A DNA stretch of 64,000 bases from Thermothelomyces thermophilus ATCC 42464 (Eukaryota > Ascomycota > Sordariomycetes > Sordariales > Chaetomiaceae). Numbering within the stretch: position 1 is the stretch's first letter; each line of letters begins with the position of its first letter. The stretch is taken from positions 3,524,001 to 3,588,000 of the forward strand of contig NC_016478.1 of assembly GCF_000226095.1 (NCBI RefSeq), written 5' to 3'. The position numbers and the translations under genes were made by a program. The notes under the pieces were generated by a model. It worked only from the letters and a program-made list of their open reading frames with translations, made no database searches and had not been told where the DNA came from. Below are positions 24,801-36,573 of the stretch, one piece after another.

Positions 24801-26524
24801 ATGGCGTCTTCAATGGCCTCGGCGGCTCTCAAGTCGCGCATCAAGCGCCCCTCGATGCTGAAGAAGCTGTGCCAGCCTCAAGACCTGCTCCAACACTTCC
24901 CTAACGGCGCCTACATCGGCTGGTCCGGGTTCACTGGCGTTGGTTATCCAAAGTAAGACATTCGCCTGTGACGGCGAAGCCACAGGATTCGATTGGGGTC
25001 TCGAGTCGATTACTAACCGCCCGCTCGCTCCTCTCCAGGAAAATGCCCACCTTCCTTGCGGACCATGTCGAGAAGAATAACCTCCAGGGCAAGCTACGCT
25101 ACACCCTGTTCGTGGGTGCCTCATCGGGCGCAGAGACCGAGAACCGCTGGGCGGCTCTCGACATGATCGAGAGGCGCAGCCCCCATCAAGTTGGCAAGAA
25201 CATCGCCAAGGGCATCAACGAAGGCCGCATCAAGTTCTTCGACAAGCATCTGAGCATGTTTCCCGTCGACCTCGTATATGTAAGCGCTTCTTCTACAGCG
25301 CCGGCGAGCACGGCAGCGTGGTAACCGGAGTCGCAGGGGTTTTACACCAAGGACAGGATGAGCAACAAGATCGACGTGGCCGTGGTGGAGGCGACCGAGA
25401 TCAAGGAGGATGGCAGCATCGTTCCAGGCGCCTCTGTCGGTGCCACGCCCGAGCTTCTCCAGCTCGCCGAAAAGATCATTATCGAAGTCAACACGGCTCT
25501 GCCCAGCTTCGACGGCCTACATGACATTACCATGACCGACTTGCCGCCACGCCGGAAGCCATACCTTATTACCAACGTCGAGGACCGCATCGGCTCCAAC
25601 TCGATCCCAATCGACCCCGAGAAGGTCGTCGGTATCCTTGAGTCGGATTACAAGGACCAGACCCTCCCCAATTCCCCGGCGGACGAGGTCTCGCAGAAGA
25701 TTGCCGGCCACCTCATCGAGTTCTTTGAGCACGAAGTCAAGCACGGTCGCCTGCCTCCCAGCTTGCTACCGCTGCAGTCTGGCATCGGAAACATTGCCAA
25801 CGCCGTCATTGGTGGCCTGGATAATTCCAACTTCCGCAATCTCAAGGTGTGGACCGAGGTCATCCAGGACACCTTCCTCGACCTGTTCGACTCGGGCCGC
25901 CTCGACTTCGCCACGGCCACTTCGGTGCGCTTTTCCCCGTCCGGCTTCGAGCGCTTCTACAAGAACTGGGAGTCCTACGAGAACAAGCTGCTGCTGCGTT
26001 CGCAGCAGGTGTCCAACTCGCCCGAGATCATCCGCCGCCTCGGCGTCATCGGCATGAACACGCCCGTCGAGGTCGACATCTACGCCCACGCCAACTCGAC
26101 CTGCGTCATGGGCAGCCGCATGCTCAACGGCCTGGGCGGCTCCGCCGACTTCCTGCGCAACGCCAAGTACAGCATCATGCACACGCCCTCGACCCGCCCC
26201 TCCAAGACGGACCCGCACGGCGTCAGCTGCATCGTGCCCATGTGCACCCACGTCGACCAGACCGAGCACGACCTCGACATCATCGTCACCGAGAACGGCC
26301 TGGCCGACGTCCGTGGCCTCAGCCCCCGCGAGCGCGCCCGCGTCATCATTGACAAGTGTGCCCACGAGGTCTACCGCCCCATCCTCAAGGCCTACTTCGA
26401 GAAGGCCGAGAGCGAGTGCCTGCGCAAGGGCATGGGCCACGAGCCCCACCTGCTGTGGAACGCCTTCGACATGCACAAGGCGCTGAGCGAGGAGGGCAGC
26501 ATGCAGAAGGTCAAGCTGTGGTAG
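24801..26524 (+). CDS. ACH1: Acetyl-CoA hydrolase / succinyl-CoA:acetate CoA-transferase, mitochondrial
   Basis: Ach1-type CoA-transferase, which moves CoA between succinyl-CoA and acetate (and propionyl-CoA) in mitochondria, detoxifying acetate or propionate. Three exons join in frame: 24801-24952, 25039-25279 and 25337-26524, giving 526 residues, the length of yeast Ach1. Introns are 86 and 57 bases with GTAAG donors. Recognisable segments: [15 protein letters not shown] at the first junction, [16 protein letters not shown] (residues 279-287), TEVIQD (about 303-308) whose Glu is my candidate for the catalytic glutamate by comparison with bacterial AarC, and [20 protein letters not shown]. 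The basic N-terminus ([13 protein letters not shown]) suits mitochondrial import. The start has context GGAAATGG. Single-copy housekeeping gene; assignment very sure, the exact substrate preference is family knowledge. Confidence 0.97.
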
Positions 26525-27688
26525 CCAAGCGGCAGTGACAGCATGGTGTCAAGAAAGGCTTAGAATAACGGCCGAACTTGTTTTTTTTTGGATTGGGAAT
26601 TCTTGTCTTTTAGCGATTTGGCATGGGCTTGTCGGCGTTGGTATTGTACAAATAAAGTTCGCATATAGAACGTGCGGTGCAGAGAAGGGAATATAGATTG
26701 AATCGCTCGACCGTTTGTTCCTTAATAAGTATGCTCAATGCCTCAAGGCTTAAGGTAATCATCGTTTGACGATCTCCATCAAGGGAGCTATACTTTTACT
26801 CTTCATGTTCACTTATGTTCCATCATCCAACGTCTAGTGTTGCTACGTTTCTTCATGTGAAACACATTCAGCTCCTGAGCGAATAGGAGTGACTTATCCT
26901 CACTCCAATCCTGGAGAAATAAAGTGATCTAATAGCGTGTTTTCTAGTATCGAGTATCTCATCGGACAGAGGAATTTGAATTACTGACAGGAAACGAATG
27001 GGTGAGCCTTCTGAACCATGTACAAATTGTAGAGTTGGTAAAGTTTGCAACATCATGCATCGAGTAACATACCAAGGGATATGTAAAAACCTGTGAGGCT
27101 TTTTCAACTTGAGGAGTACATACACGGCATTTCTCGTTCCAATTGAACTCACAAGACTATCTCTGTTATAGTGTTCCAAGGAACCCTGAGAGTATAGTCC
27201 CTCTTTCTTCCTGTGCTCTGAGTCCTCTAGAGCCCCGTAAGTACTTCGTGTTCCTTCAAGTGTTCCCATTTATGGAAGGAGTGATTACGCAGTTGAGCCT
27301 AGACGGAGCTTAGACGGGCAGGAACAACTAAGAGGGGCAGCAAAGCAGGACGGCAGCTGCCGTCCCAACGCGATTCAAACAGACCTGAGTACCTTATTCC
27401 CGGCCAACCACTGCTAGCTGTAACCAGCACATGCCACATGTTTGAGCCATCTTTTGTACTACTCCTAGCATTCTAGGTAAGATAAGGTACTTAGTTTACA
27501 CCCCTATTTTGTCCGCATTAGATGCACGGCTCACATAGGTAGGCACCAATAGCCTACTTATCTATGATCTAAGGGCATACTCTAGTAGTGTTGGGACTCA
27601 AATAACTCCATTAGAAGCTGGAAAATTGAATCATTAAAATTGAGCTCTGGTTTGTTAGAGTTTGCTTAAGGCCAATCAGGAGCAACAC
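26525..27688. other. ACH1 3' region and spacer
   Basis: 1.1 kb. The first 150 bases are the ACH1 3' untranslated region. A minus-strand open frame of 133 codons at 26868-27269 has no recognisable domain and a composition like random sequence, so it is not called. No repeats beyond short A+T patches. Confidence 0.5.
26651..26656 (+). terminator. AATAAA polyadenylation signal of ACH1
   Basis: A canonical AATAAA 127 bases past the ACH1 stop, in an A+T-rich 3' untranslated context after a T run at 26581-26590. Confidence 0.6.
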
Positions 27689-28129
27689 TTACAATGTGTC
27701 GGCATATTCGGTCGAGAATTGTGACCGATTCTCTGCTCCTGGCCCTTTCAGGGCTCGGAAGAGCGTATTAAGCAGGGCATCCGTGCATTGCAGCCTGCGG
27801 ATAAGCCCGTTGATAGGGGCGGCGCCAGTGATGCGGCTGACGTTGACCGCCTTCTGCCAGGTATTCGTGCCTGCCTTCTCCAGTCCTTCCAGCCAGAGTT
27901 CCCATTCAATGCGCCGGGCCTCAACAGTCGCAGTGAAATAACGGATGACAGGGCGGTCAAGATTCATCCAAATGACTTCAAATTCGAGCAGATCAGCCAG
28001 GTATCGTTTCATAGCGTCGACATCGACTTCCCTGTCTCGGTAGGCAGTCCTCGCAGTCTCAAGTCGTCGAAGTTGTGCCTCGGCGGTAGGAAGACCTTGT
28101 TGTATAGAAAGTGGTAGTGATAACACTTT
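27689..28129 (-). other. Coding-like fragment of unknown family beside a TGTCAGAATA repeat
   Basis: An open frame of about 145 codons with protein-like composition (many Arg, Leu, Glu; segments such as LRRLETARTAYRDREVDVDA and WELWLEGLEKAGTNTWQKA) and likely alpha-helical. There is no ATG at its head; the frame simply opens next to the short repeat at 28130-28191. If that repeat is an LTR of the 55099-55803 family, this could be a gag-like piece of a related element, but I do not recognise the sequence. Not RIP-mutated. Treated as a fragment, not a gene. Confidence 0.4.
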
Positions 28130-28191
28130 TTATGAAACACAAAAGCGACGCCACAATTGCTGGTCCAGCAATTAAACCTTATATTCTGACA
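28130..28191 (-). repeat. Short TGTCAGAATA repeat, copy 1
   Basis: 62 bp related to the 69-bp terminal repeats of the miniature element at 55099-55803: shared AAAAGCGACGCCAC, a GCAATT block and the end TATTCTGACA. It contains a palindrome, AATTGCTGG and CCAGCAATT around one base. About seven bases present in the other copies are missing. No target duplication seen, so it may be a fragment or an LTR of a larger broken element. Confidence 0.6.
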
Positions 28192-28216
28192 AGTTTGAAA
28201 TCACTTGGTGGCTCAT

Positions 28217-28437
28217 TGATAGAAGATAGTCTCCAATTGATGGAAGAAAAGTTGGTAAGTTGTAAATAGTTCAAAAGATCGATGTCTCCTTCCTACGTTG
28301 GCTGGCCCTGTTGGCTCTATATAAGTAGAGGATAGGAACAAAGAACACTCCGTTTGCCAACCCGTTTGCCAGATCCACAGGGCTTATCTTATCCAACCTT
28401 ACACGATAGACGCGTCCGTAGACAACGTACTACATCA
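28217..28437 (-). repeat. Left LTR of the 28217-36568 Gypsy element
   Basis: 221 bp, TGATAGAAG to ACTACATCA. Differs from the right LTR at seven positions by eye, all transitions. It retains CA/TG dinucleotides and a TATATAAG box (about 28319-28326). Confidence 0.93.
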
Positions 28438-30468
28438 AGTCCCCCGCCCAGAAGGAAAAACGCAGTGCCTATACTATAGCTCCAAATAGCTTTCAAACGC
28501 GCTTTCTTTCTATAGCAATATTGTAACAGAAAGTAGTAGCGTTATCCTATTATTATAGTATCCTATATGTCTTCCTCTTGGCTACCTATGGCTCTACCTT
28601 GGCGTCTTCCGTCTACGTCTCCCTTCGGAGGAGTCTTTGATGCCTTCTTGTAAGGGCATCTACGTAGGCGTTTACTAGTCATAGTCTTCTTTACAGGAGT
28701 GGTTGGCGTGGCTTGAGCCGTTATAGGTTGACCTCCTTAACATGCCTAGTATTCGTTAACTATCTTGTGTATATAGTGTAGTTAGAAGTCGGTTTTCTAG
28801 ACGTTATATTTATAGCCAAGTCCTTTTTATTTAACTAGATACTTATACTTACTATATATAAGTTTATAGTTCTAGATACGCTTAAGTTTGTACTTGTCTC
28901 TAGATTCTAAACCACTATCGGTATAGCTATCCTTAATAGGGTTAGGAGGCGGTATAGCACGGTCGTATAGGTCGGTACCTAGGGGTATAGGCGATAAGTA
29001 TACTACTAATATTATAGGATAGATGTCTATATTCGGTAGTAGACGAAGATGGTAAGCTAGGCGGCTAACGCATTTAACGACTTTAAAAGGACCTACGCGT
29101 TACTAGGATAGTTTGTACGACGGCTATCTAGGTAAGTGGTAACCGTGGTAAAGGCATAGATATACTCGGTCGACTAGCTTGAACTTGATGTCACGGTGGC
29201 TAGCGTCGTATCCGCGTTTGGCGTAGGCCGCTACAAAGTCTATTACCATCTAGGCGTCTTGGTGTAGATATTCGTATAGAACTAGGATATCCTATGCCAT
29301 TTTTGACGATAGTGCTATTAGCGTTTCTAGTGGTCTGGCTGGTTTGAAACCGTATAGCAGCTCGTATAGAGATATACTAATAGAGGCGGTGTATGTGCTA
29401 TTTAAATGCCACTAGAGCTATAGAAGTATAGTAGTCTAATTGTCATCTAGTTTCTTATAGATAAAGAAGTATAAAGCGATTTCTACCGTCTAGTTCTTTC
29501 GCTTTATAAGACCGTCTCCCTAAGGGTAGTATATAGTAATTATTAATAGCTTTGTGCCTAACGCTTTCTATATACTAGTCTATAACTTGGATGTGAATTT
29601 ATAGTTACGGTTAGATATAACGGCGGTTAGTACTCCCTAGTTAGATAGGAGCAGTTGTTGTATTAATATATAGCCCTAGTCTATAGTGGTATAGTTAGAG
29701 TAGCTGGGTATAAGTAGCGTTCGTTTAGACGACTTATAAGATACGGTTATTATCAAATCGAACTTATCGTACCTATTTAAATGCTATAGCGTTCTAGCCG
29801 ATAGAACTAATAGTAAAGCTGCTATAAAGTCAATAGCGATTACTTGTATTAGTAGCGTATCAGATAGGCGAATTAGCTAGTAGTCGCCTATAGGAAGATT
29901 ACGATCGGTAGTGTTAACTTAATAGACAGGGTAGTGCTTTATATAGTCTTATATATACCTGGTTTTTCTATCGATCGTAATACTACGCAAGTCGTATATC
30001 ATCCTATTAGTTCCGAAGTGATACTTCTTATTGTAGGCCAAGCTTAGGATGTATTATATAAAGCTCGACGGAACGTATAGTACGTGTATACCGTCTAGGT
30101 AAATGTAGTAGAGAAGCTCGTCAATTAGGACGAACGGTAGCCTATAGCGCGAGAAAATAGTAATGCCCTTATCGTTAACTATCCTATCTATACGCTTATT
30201 TTTAATAAGGTCCTTAATAATAGAGGCGTACTTGGTATCTGTCTTATAGCCGTTAACGAACCTTGCCTTGAGTTTAGGTTCTATCTATACCTTAGCAAAG
30301 GCAAACTAAACGTCGTTAAGTATAGCTAATCTATCTAGTCGTTTAGAAGGTTTAGGGTCCCCTAAGGCGCTTAATCTGCTTAAGGCATCTAGTACAAAGT
30401 TAAGTCTTCTAGGCAGGTAGTAGACTTTGAGGTCATACTATAATAAGTAGATAGATACGTTAATTAGG

Positions 30469-30892
30469 TGTGACGAACCCAGCTCAGACTTCTTCTGAAA
30501 GGGTTCAGACGGAGGTAAATTAAGCGGGACAAGCGTACAGGTCATCTAAGGGATTCGGTAAAGCCAAAGGGTTCACAACAACACTAGAGTTATCTCCTAC
30601 AATGGTTAGTAATGCTTGGTATAAGTACCGGTGATTGTGGGTTAGGTTGCTATCACTGGTGAACTCCTAGAGTCCACTATAACGAGTGACTATCTACATG
30701 TATATATAACCCTGGTGATCACTCCTGATCACGGTGATCGTGAGTGAGCGTATGGTGGTGATTACCCTGATCACTGGTGAACATAGTGATCATAATGCTT
30801 CCCATGTTGTGATTGGTCCTTCCGTTTCTTCGGTTGATTGGTCTGTCTGTGCCGTTGGCCTAGGCGGTATCTGCATGCATATTTCCGTGACA
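30469..30892 (-). mobile_element. Solo LTR of Gypsy subfamily 1, nested in another Gypsy
   Basis: A 424-bp LTR (TGTGACGAAC to TTCCGTGACA) with a perfect TTAGG duplication on both sides (30464-30468 and 30893-30897). It is the same subfamily as the LTR of copy A at 4380-4803 and lacks the palindrome of copy B. It sits in the pol region of the 221-bp-LTR element. It keeps many more CA/TG dinucleotides than the sequence around it. Solo LTRs arise by recombination between the two LTRs of a full element. Confidence 0.95.
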
Positions 30893-33800
30893 TTAGGCGA
30901 CGGTTAGCATAGTTAGTTAAACTTATATCTAGGTTGGTTTGTTCTATAATACTATATATAGCAGCGTGGTTAGTTAGAACAATGACTAGTATATATGCCG
31001 AATAGACTATTGTATATAGTTTACAAATTACCTAGACTAGATAGGCAACTTCTTGTTTAGAGGGTCTGTATTGTATCTTAGCCTTCGTTAACAAGCGGCT
31101 TAGGAATATAATAGGTAGCACCTGGTTAGCTAGGATAGGGTTGCCTAGGCGCTAGTCATATCCGTCACGAGTATAGAAGACTATAACGCTAAATCTACGT
31201 TCTAAACAGCCGTCGAATTAAATATATAGCTGCTTATCAGGATTGAAATGGTAGAGGATTACCGGGTTTTCGTGATAAATGGCCTCCTATAGGGCGGCAA
31301 AGGACGCCTTTTTCTATTTGGTTAGCTCGAAGGAGGTATAGCTATAATAGCCTATCCTTCTAGTACGATTTCCGACTTCTAGTTCGCTAGTTTTTCGGCT
31401 ATATATAAGCAGGTTAGTCTTACGTTTCTAGAGCGGCTTGGCAATCTTTGTATAGTATAGAATCAAGTATTATAGAAAGCTAATAACGCCTAAGTACTAT
31501 TCCAGCGCCTTTAATATATATAGAAAGGACAACTACTTAAACGCTTTAATATGCTAATCTATATTAGTAAGGCCAAGACTATCTATATAAAAGCTAAGTA
31601 GTTCTATATTTAGGTAGCTAATATATGATTTTCTAGGTAAGATAGTAATATTCTTCTTCTAGAATAGGTTAAAGATAGTCTTTAAATGCCGTACGTAATC
31701 TTTAGCTATATCTAAGAAGATAATAATATCGTCGATAAACGTACGACAGTAAGAGGAATATAGTTATAACAACTAATCTATAAACCGTTATATATATACA
31801 GGCGAATTATAGTATTCTATAAATGCTATAGTCGGTTATTCTAGACTATAGAGGCTAATTAGTATAAACCTATCTTAATATAGAGGATATACGCTAAATT
31901 AGTAGAAAAACGACGTTACGTCAATTACTATAATAAACTTCTTTCTATATAGAGCCACGATAATTTCTAATTATAGTAGTAGTAGGTAGTTATTAGGAAC
32001 GGTAACCTTATTTAGACTATATAGATCGATGACGACGCGACCCTTAGCGATACCCTTGACGGTATACCAGACCACGAAAACAGGATGGGCAAAAGGCGTA
32101 GCGTCTTTCGCGAACCGTAATTTGCTCTATTAATAGAGGGCGTCAAAGGTCTTATCTAGGACTTCTCTATCCCTCTGGCTTAACAGGTACGTACGAGAGC
32201 GTACTTTCTAGTGTTACTAGCCTTCTATAAGTGGCACTTTTATCTATTTGTTCCATAGAATATCGATTAGACTAGCATCGTTCTAGAGTTATAGGAATCC
32301 GTTAACCAAGTCGGCAAACTTCTTAGCCAGTTTTGTATTGCCAGTGTATATATAGACGCCGTTGTCTGTAACGACCTTAGGTAGGGACCCTAATATCTTT
32401 AATCCTAGGGTGGAATACTTCTTAGGTATACGTGGCTTGCGTTTCGTTTTGCTAGGAACTTTGTTAGCTCTTAGGATCGCTTCTAGCGAAATATCCTATA
32501 GTAGAAAAGGTTAAGATTGCTAGGTAAGTTAAAAGACGAAGTTACTAATAGGTATGTCTAAATTAGCGTCGTTAACGACCTTTATATTGCTAGTAGCTAC
32601 AAATAAGGCTATAGCTATAGGTAGCTTTATAGGGACGTAACTGCCTTCAAGGATTACGTTCGAATAGTAGTTCAAATTAAAGGAAGCGTTAACCGGTATA
32701 ACGTCGTATAAATTAGCGACTACTAATATAGGGTTAACGTCGTTTACTACTATAGGCGTAGCTATTATTAAAGTAGCAGTTATAATCGCTGCCGTGTAAA
32801 AAGCAGTATTCTACGAACAGGCGAAGTAGCTACTATTTTCCATTTCTTCGATCCTTCCGACAGGGTGCCTCTTTAGGATACGTAACGTTCCCTACATAGT
32901 ATTTTCGACAGGTACTACCTTTAGGGTCTTCGTATCTATAACGAAGTTATAGATAGCTATATAAGCTAAGTTAAATATAAAGGCGCGACCTATTAGAAGA
33001 GGCTTATACTTGATAGGTACTATTGCCTATTAGTTAGGTAGGAGAGTGATTTTATAAGTAGTTTTGACCTTCTATATATAGGGTATAGAGTATATATATA
33101 TAGAAAAAGGAAAACGGAAGTTAAATAGCTGTAATTTAACTTCCTTACTTTAGTAGTCAATATTTACATCATACAAATCTAGGAATTCGTTACCTATTAA
33201 CAGATTCGGCACTAGAGAGTCGATAACCTACACTATATAGGTAAACTTAGCCAAGGTAGGAGTATTATTTTCTATACCTAGCAAATAGATATCAAAGGAC
33301 GCCTATTCGTTAAGGCTTAATATAGCATTTCCTACGCCCTTGACTTTGCCTTTATATCGTTCGATCTAGTAGTTTAATTACCATAGAAATATTCGGTCGA
33401 TAAGGGAGCAGCTAGCGCTAGGATCTAGGCACACTTCTACAGCTTTACAATCTATAGGTTCGTAGTATACCCTAACACATAGATAGGTATATCCTAATAG
33501 TAAACCATAGCAGTTAAGCGTATACCTAGGAGGTACGTCCTTGACCTGGTACGCTTTTGCCAAAATGCCTATGGTTAGCACGTCTATAGCTTAATATACA
33601 TTTTCTAACGGCAAAGTAGGCAGATCTAGCGTATCGTTTAAAGTTAAAGGGATTGCTAGGCGGCGAATGTTACTAGCTTTTACGTCCTTATAGGATTTCA
33701 AGTGCCGGAAGAGAGCATTTCGCGATTCTAGAGTAGTATTATAGAAACTATAGGTATGGTAAGCTAGATCTATAAGATTAGCTTTGTAGTTATAGATAGA

Positions 33801-36347
33801 AGGAAGAGGGCTAGTTCTATGGTATCGCTTGACGTAGGTACGTAGTTCGATTTATAAGCTAAAGGACTTGTAATACTTATAGTAGATAAGCTATAAATCT
33901 AGAACGAGGTATACGATACTAGTGTCGCTGCCTAAAGATTTAGATCCTGCTCTAGATTTAGAGGCGCTTTTGGTTAACTACGCGTTAGATTAAGCTGACT
34001 TAGAACTATTACTAGCTTCTTTAGCAAAGTTAGCACGGTCGCGATACTCCTTTTGCTAGTGGTTGTCCTTGTCAAATCTGACCTACTTTTGGCCACGATT
34101 ACCCTACTTACGTCGATCCTAATCGTGGCGATCCTAGTCGCGGTTACGGTCAAATCTACGATCGCGATCAAACCTGTAGTCACGGTCAAATCCGTAGTTA
34201 CGTTCAAATCTATAGTTATACTAGTTATATCTTAGAGACTTGTTATATCTATAGTCGAATTAGTATAGTTTATTAGCATTATAGTATATAGGCTTATAAG
34301 AGTAGTCTTTAGCCTTTAGGTATTTTAGCTTGCTATCTGTAGATATCTTCTTCTCTAGATAAGGGTAGTAGTTAAGAGCGGCCGCTAAAACAATAGATCG
34401 AGACTACTTGATATACTATATATAGGTCCTAAGTGAAGAATGTCATTAGGGAGGATCTAAATACTACTTAATATAGAGGTCTATAGCTAACTAGACTTAA
34501 ACTATGATACCTTACTAGTTGTTATTACGTTCGTTAAGTATATATATTAAGTATACCTAACGAAGTATCTTCTATACAAAGAAACTAAGCGCTTGCTTGT
34601 CCTTTGTAATATCCTTTAGATATAGGCTAGCTTTATTAAACTTGTAGGTAGTAGTTATAGCGTTAGGTATAAAGCGCTCCTATAGTTAATCTATAATAGC
34701 TTAAAGACTCTATTTATATAATTATCTATATATAGAGCCGTTTAACTTATTAGTCTACCAAATGATAGCTAGGCCGCTAAGAAGGGTCTAGAAGAAGGAT
34801 AGAATCTATACCTTAATGCTGCTATTAGGGTCGCTTTCTAGGAAGGTTTTAATATAGTTAGTGAAATAATAGACATTAGTGAATACTAGATTCTTACTAT
34901 CATTAATAATACCTAAGGAATATAGGTTAGGGAAAGAAGGATTAAACTAGCTAATATCGTCCCTCTTAATCTTAAAGTCTAAGCAACTCTATATACTTAT
35001 AATAGTATTATATATTGACTTATATCTACGATGTCTATTGCCATTATCGCTACTAATGTTGCTACTACTACTGTTACCGCTGCTACCGTTACCACTACTA
35101 CCATTACTAAGGTATAGGACGCTATAATAGTATCCTAGATTCTAGTCTTCTAAAGGTTAGCAACGGTTAGATAGGGTATTATTATTACTAGATCCTAAGG
35201 AATCTAGTTCTCTGCCTCTACTACTACTAGTTACAAAGTATAGAATCCTACGTGAAAGCTATATACATTTAGAGCAGCCAAGACTATAACGATAGCCAAT
35301 TCCTATACCCTTAGGGGGTATAAGGAAAGTACTATTATTACGTTATATATCTTCTATAATATTACTAACTTACTAGACTTCTTCTATAATAGCACTTAGT
35401 CTAGTAAGATCGAATGAAGATTACTAACGACTAGGTAATAGATCGTCGTTTTCGCTATCTTAACTATATATCATATTAACTATTTCCTTTATTTATATTA
35501 CTATCCGGCCAAGTATATTTCTATACTACGACGTATATATTTCTAGATCATTAATATAGTCAAACATTAGATCTATTATTACTTGTATGTCCTTCTCTAG
35601 GCAGCTATAGAGTCGATCTTCGACTCCCTTTAGGTAGCTTATAAAGCTACAATCCATCTAGACTATACTTTTCTCAAGCTACTACGACAGTTTATAGATA
35701 GCTCCTTTAGTCTTATTAGAAAAGCGGTCGGTTCGTTCCTTTAACTAGTCAAATCAAAGATCTATCTTGCTATTTAACTAGCTTATCGTTTCCTTATTAG
35801 CGCCGAAATTGTTAGGTTTGGCTTAATATAGCTTATAGTTGTTAGTAAATCCGAGTAGCAATTCTAGCTCTTATAAAGGTTCTTCTTAAGGTTAGTTATT
35901 AGGATCTAATACCTATACTTATAGTATATAAGGCATCTTATTACGCCTTTATAGTATACTCTTAGCAAAGTCAGATAGTTCCTTATATAATAGCTTTTTA
36001 GAAGGGGAATTTAAAGGATAAGGAGGGGGGCTAGGAAGGTCCTCTATAGGAAAGGATCCTAAGGTTAATATAGGATTTACCTAGCCACCGGTTACCAAGT
36101 TACTAGGGTTAAATAAAGATAAGGTTAATAGATAAGAGGAGGTAGGTAGATAGATAACTACCCTAGTTACCAAGTCGCCAGGAACAGAGGGATTTTGTGG
36201 TAGTTATAACAGAATTACCTAGTTCGGTTACCAAGTCGCCGAAACTAAACGCAACTATCGCGAAAGTGGTACTAAACTGTTCGTCAACGCGAAACGAATC
36301 CAGTGCTAATGGTTTTGGATGGTTAGAGCAGAGTTTCCGCTACCATT

Positions 36348-36568
36348 TGATGGAAGATAGTCTCCAATTGATGGAAGAAAAGTTGGTAAGTTGTAAATAG
36401 TTCAAAAGATCGATGTCTCCTTCCTACGTTGGCTGGCCCTGTTGGCTCTATATAAGTAGAGGATAGGAACAAAGAACACTCTATTTGCCAACCCGTTTGC
36501 CAGATCTACAGGGCTTATCTTATCCAACCTTATACGATGGACGCGTCCGTAGACAACGTACTGCATCA
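36348..36568 (-). repeat. Right LTR of the 28217-36568 Gypsy element
   Basis: 221 bp, TGATGGAAG to ACTGCATCA, followed by the target duplication CTCAT. About 97% identical to the left LTR by eye. Confidence 0.93.
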
Positions 36569-36573
36569 CTCAT

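Larger units (their letters stand above)
28217..36568 (-). mobile_element. Gypsy (Ty3) chromodomain element with 221-bp LTRs, end to end
   Basis: A minus-strand LTR retrotransposon bounded by TGATG...CATCA LTRs and a perfect CTCAT target duplication (28212-28216 and 36569-36573). Parts from right to left: LTR, a primer site starting TGG two bases inside the LTR (about 36332-36345), gag (about 36000-34000), protease region (about 33400-32600), reverse transcriptase with an IDD-type catalytic segment near 31730 (about 32300-31450), RNase H, integrase (core near 29600-29900), a chromodomain-like segment near 28760-28880, a purine tract beside the left LTR (28438-28455), LTR. A solo LTR of another Gypsy family interrupts it at 30469-30892. 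The interior is broken many times by RIP; the LTRs are nearly spared. Confidence 0.92.

Noticed and set aside
26868-27269. A 133-codon minus-strand frame after ACH1
   Set aside because: No recognisable motif or helix pattern; A+T-richer than true coding DNA in the window.
27361-27440. A possible minus-strand tRNA gene
   Set aside because: GTTTGAATC lacks the conserved TTC of a B box and no A box or stems can be formed.
28130-28191. Reading the TGTCA...TGACA repeats as independent 69-bp MITEs
   Set aside because: The two copies at 55099 and 55735 share one GTTAG duplication outside the pair and have purine-tract and primer-like words inside, which fits LTRs better than DNA-transposon ends.
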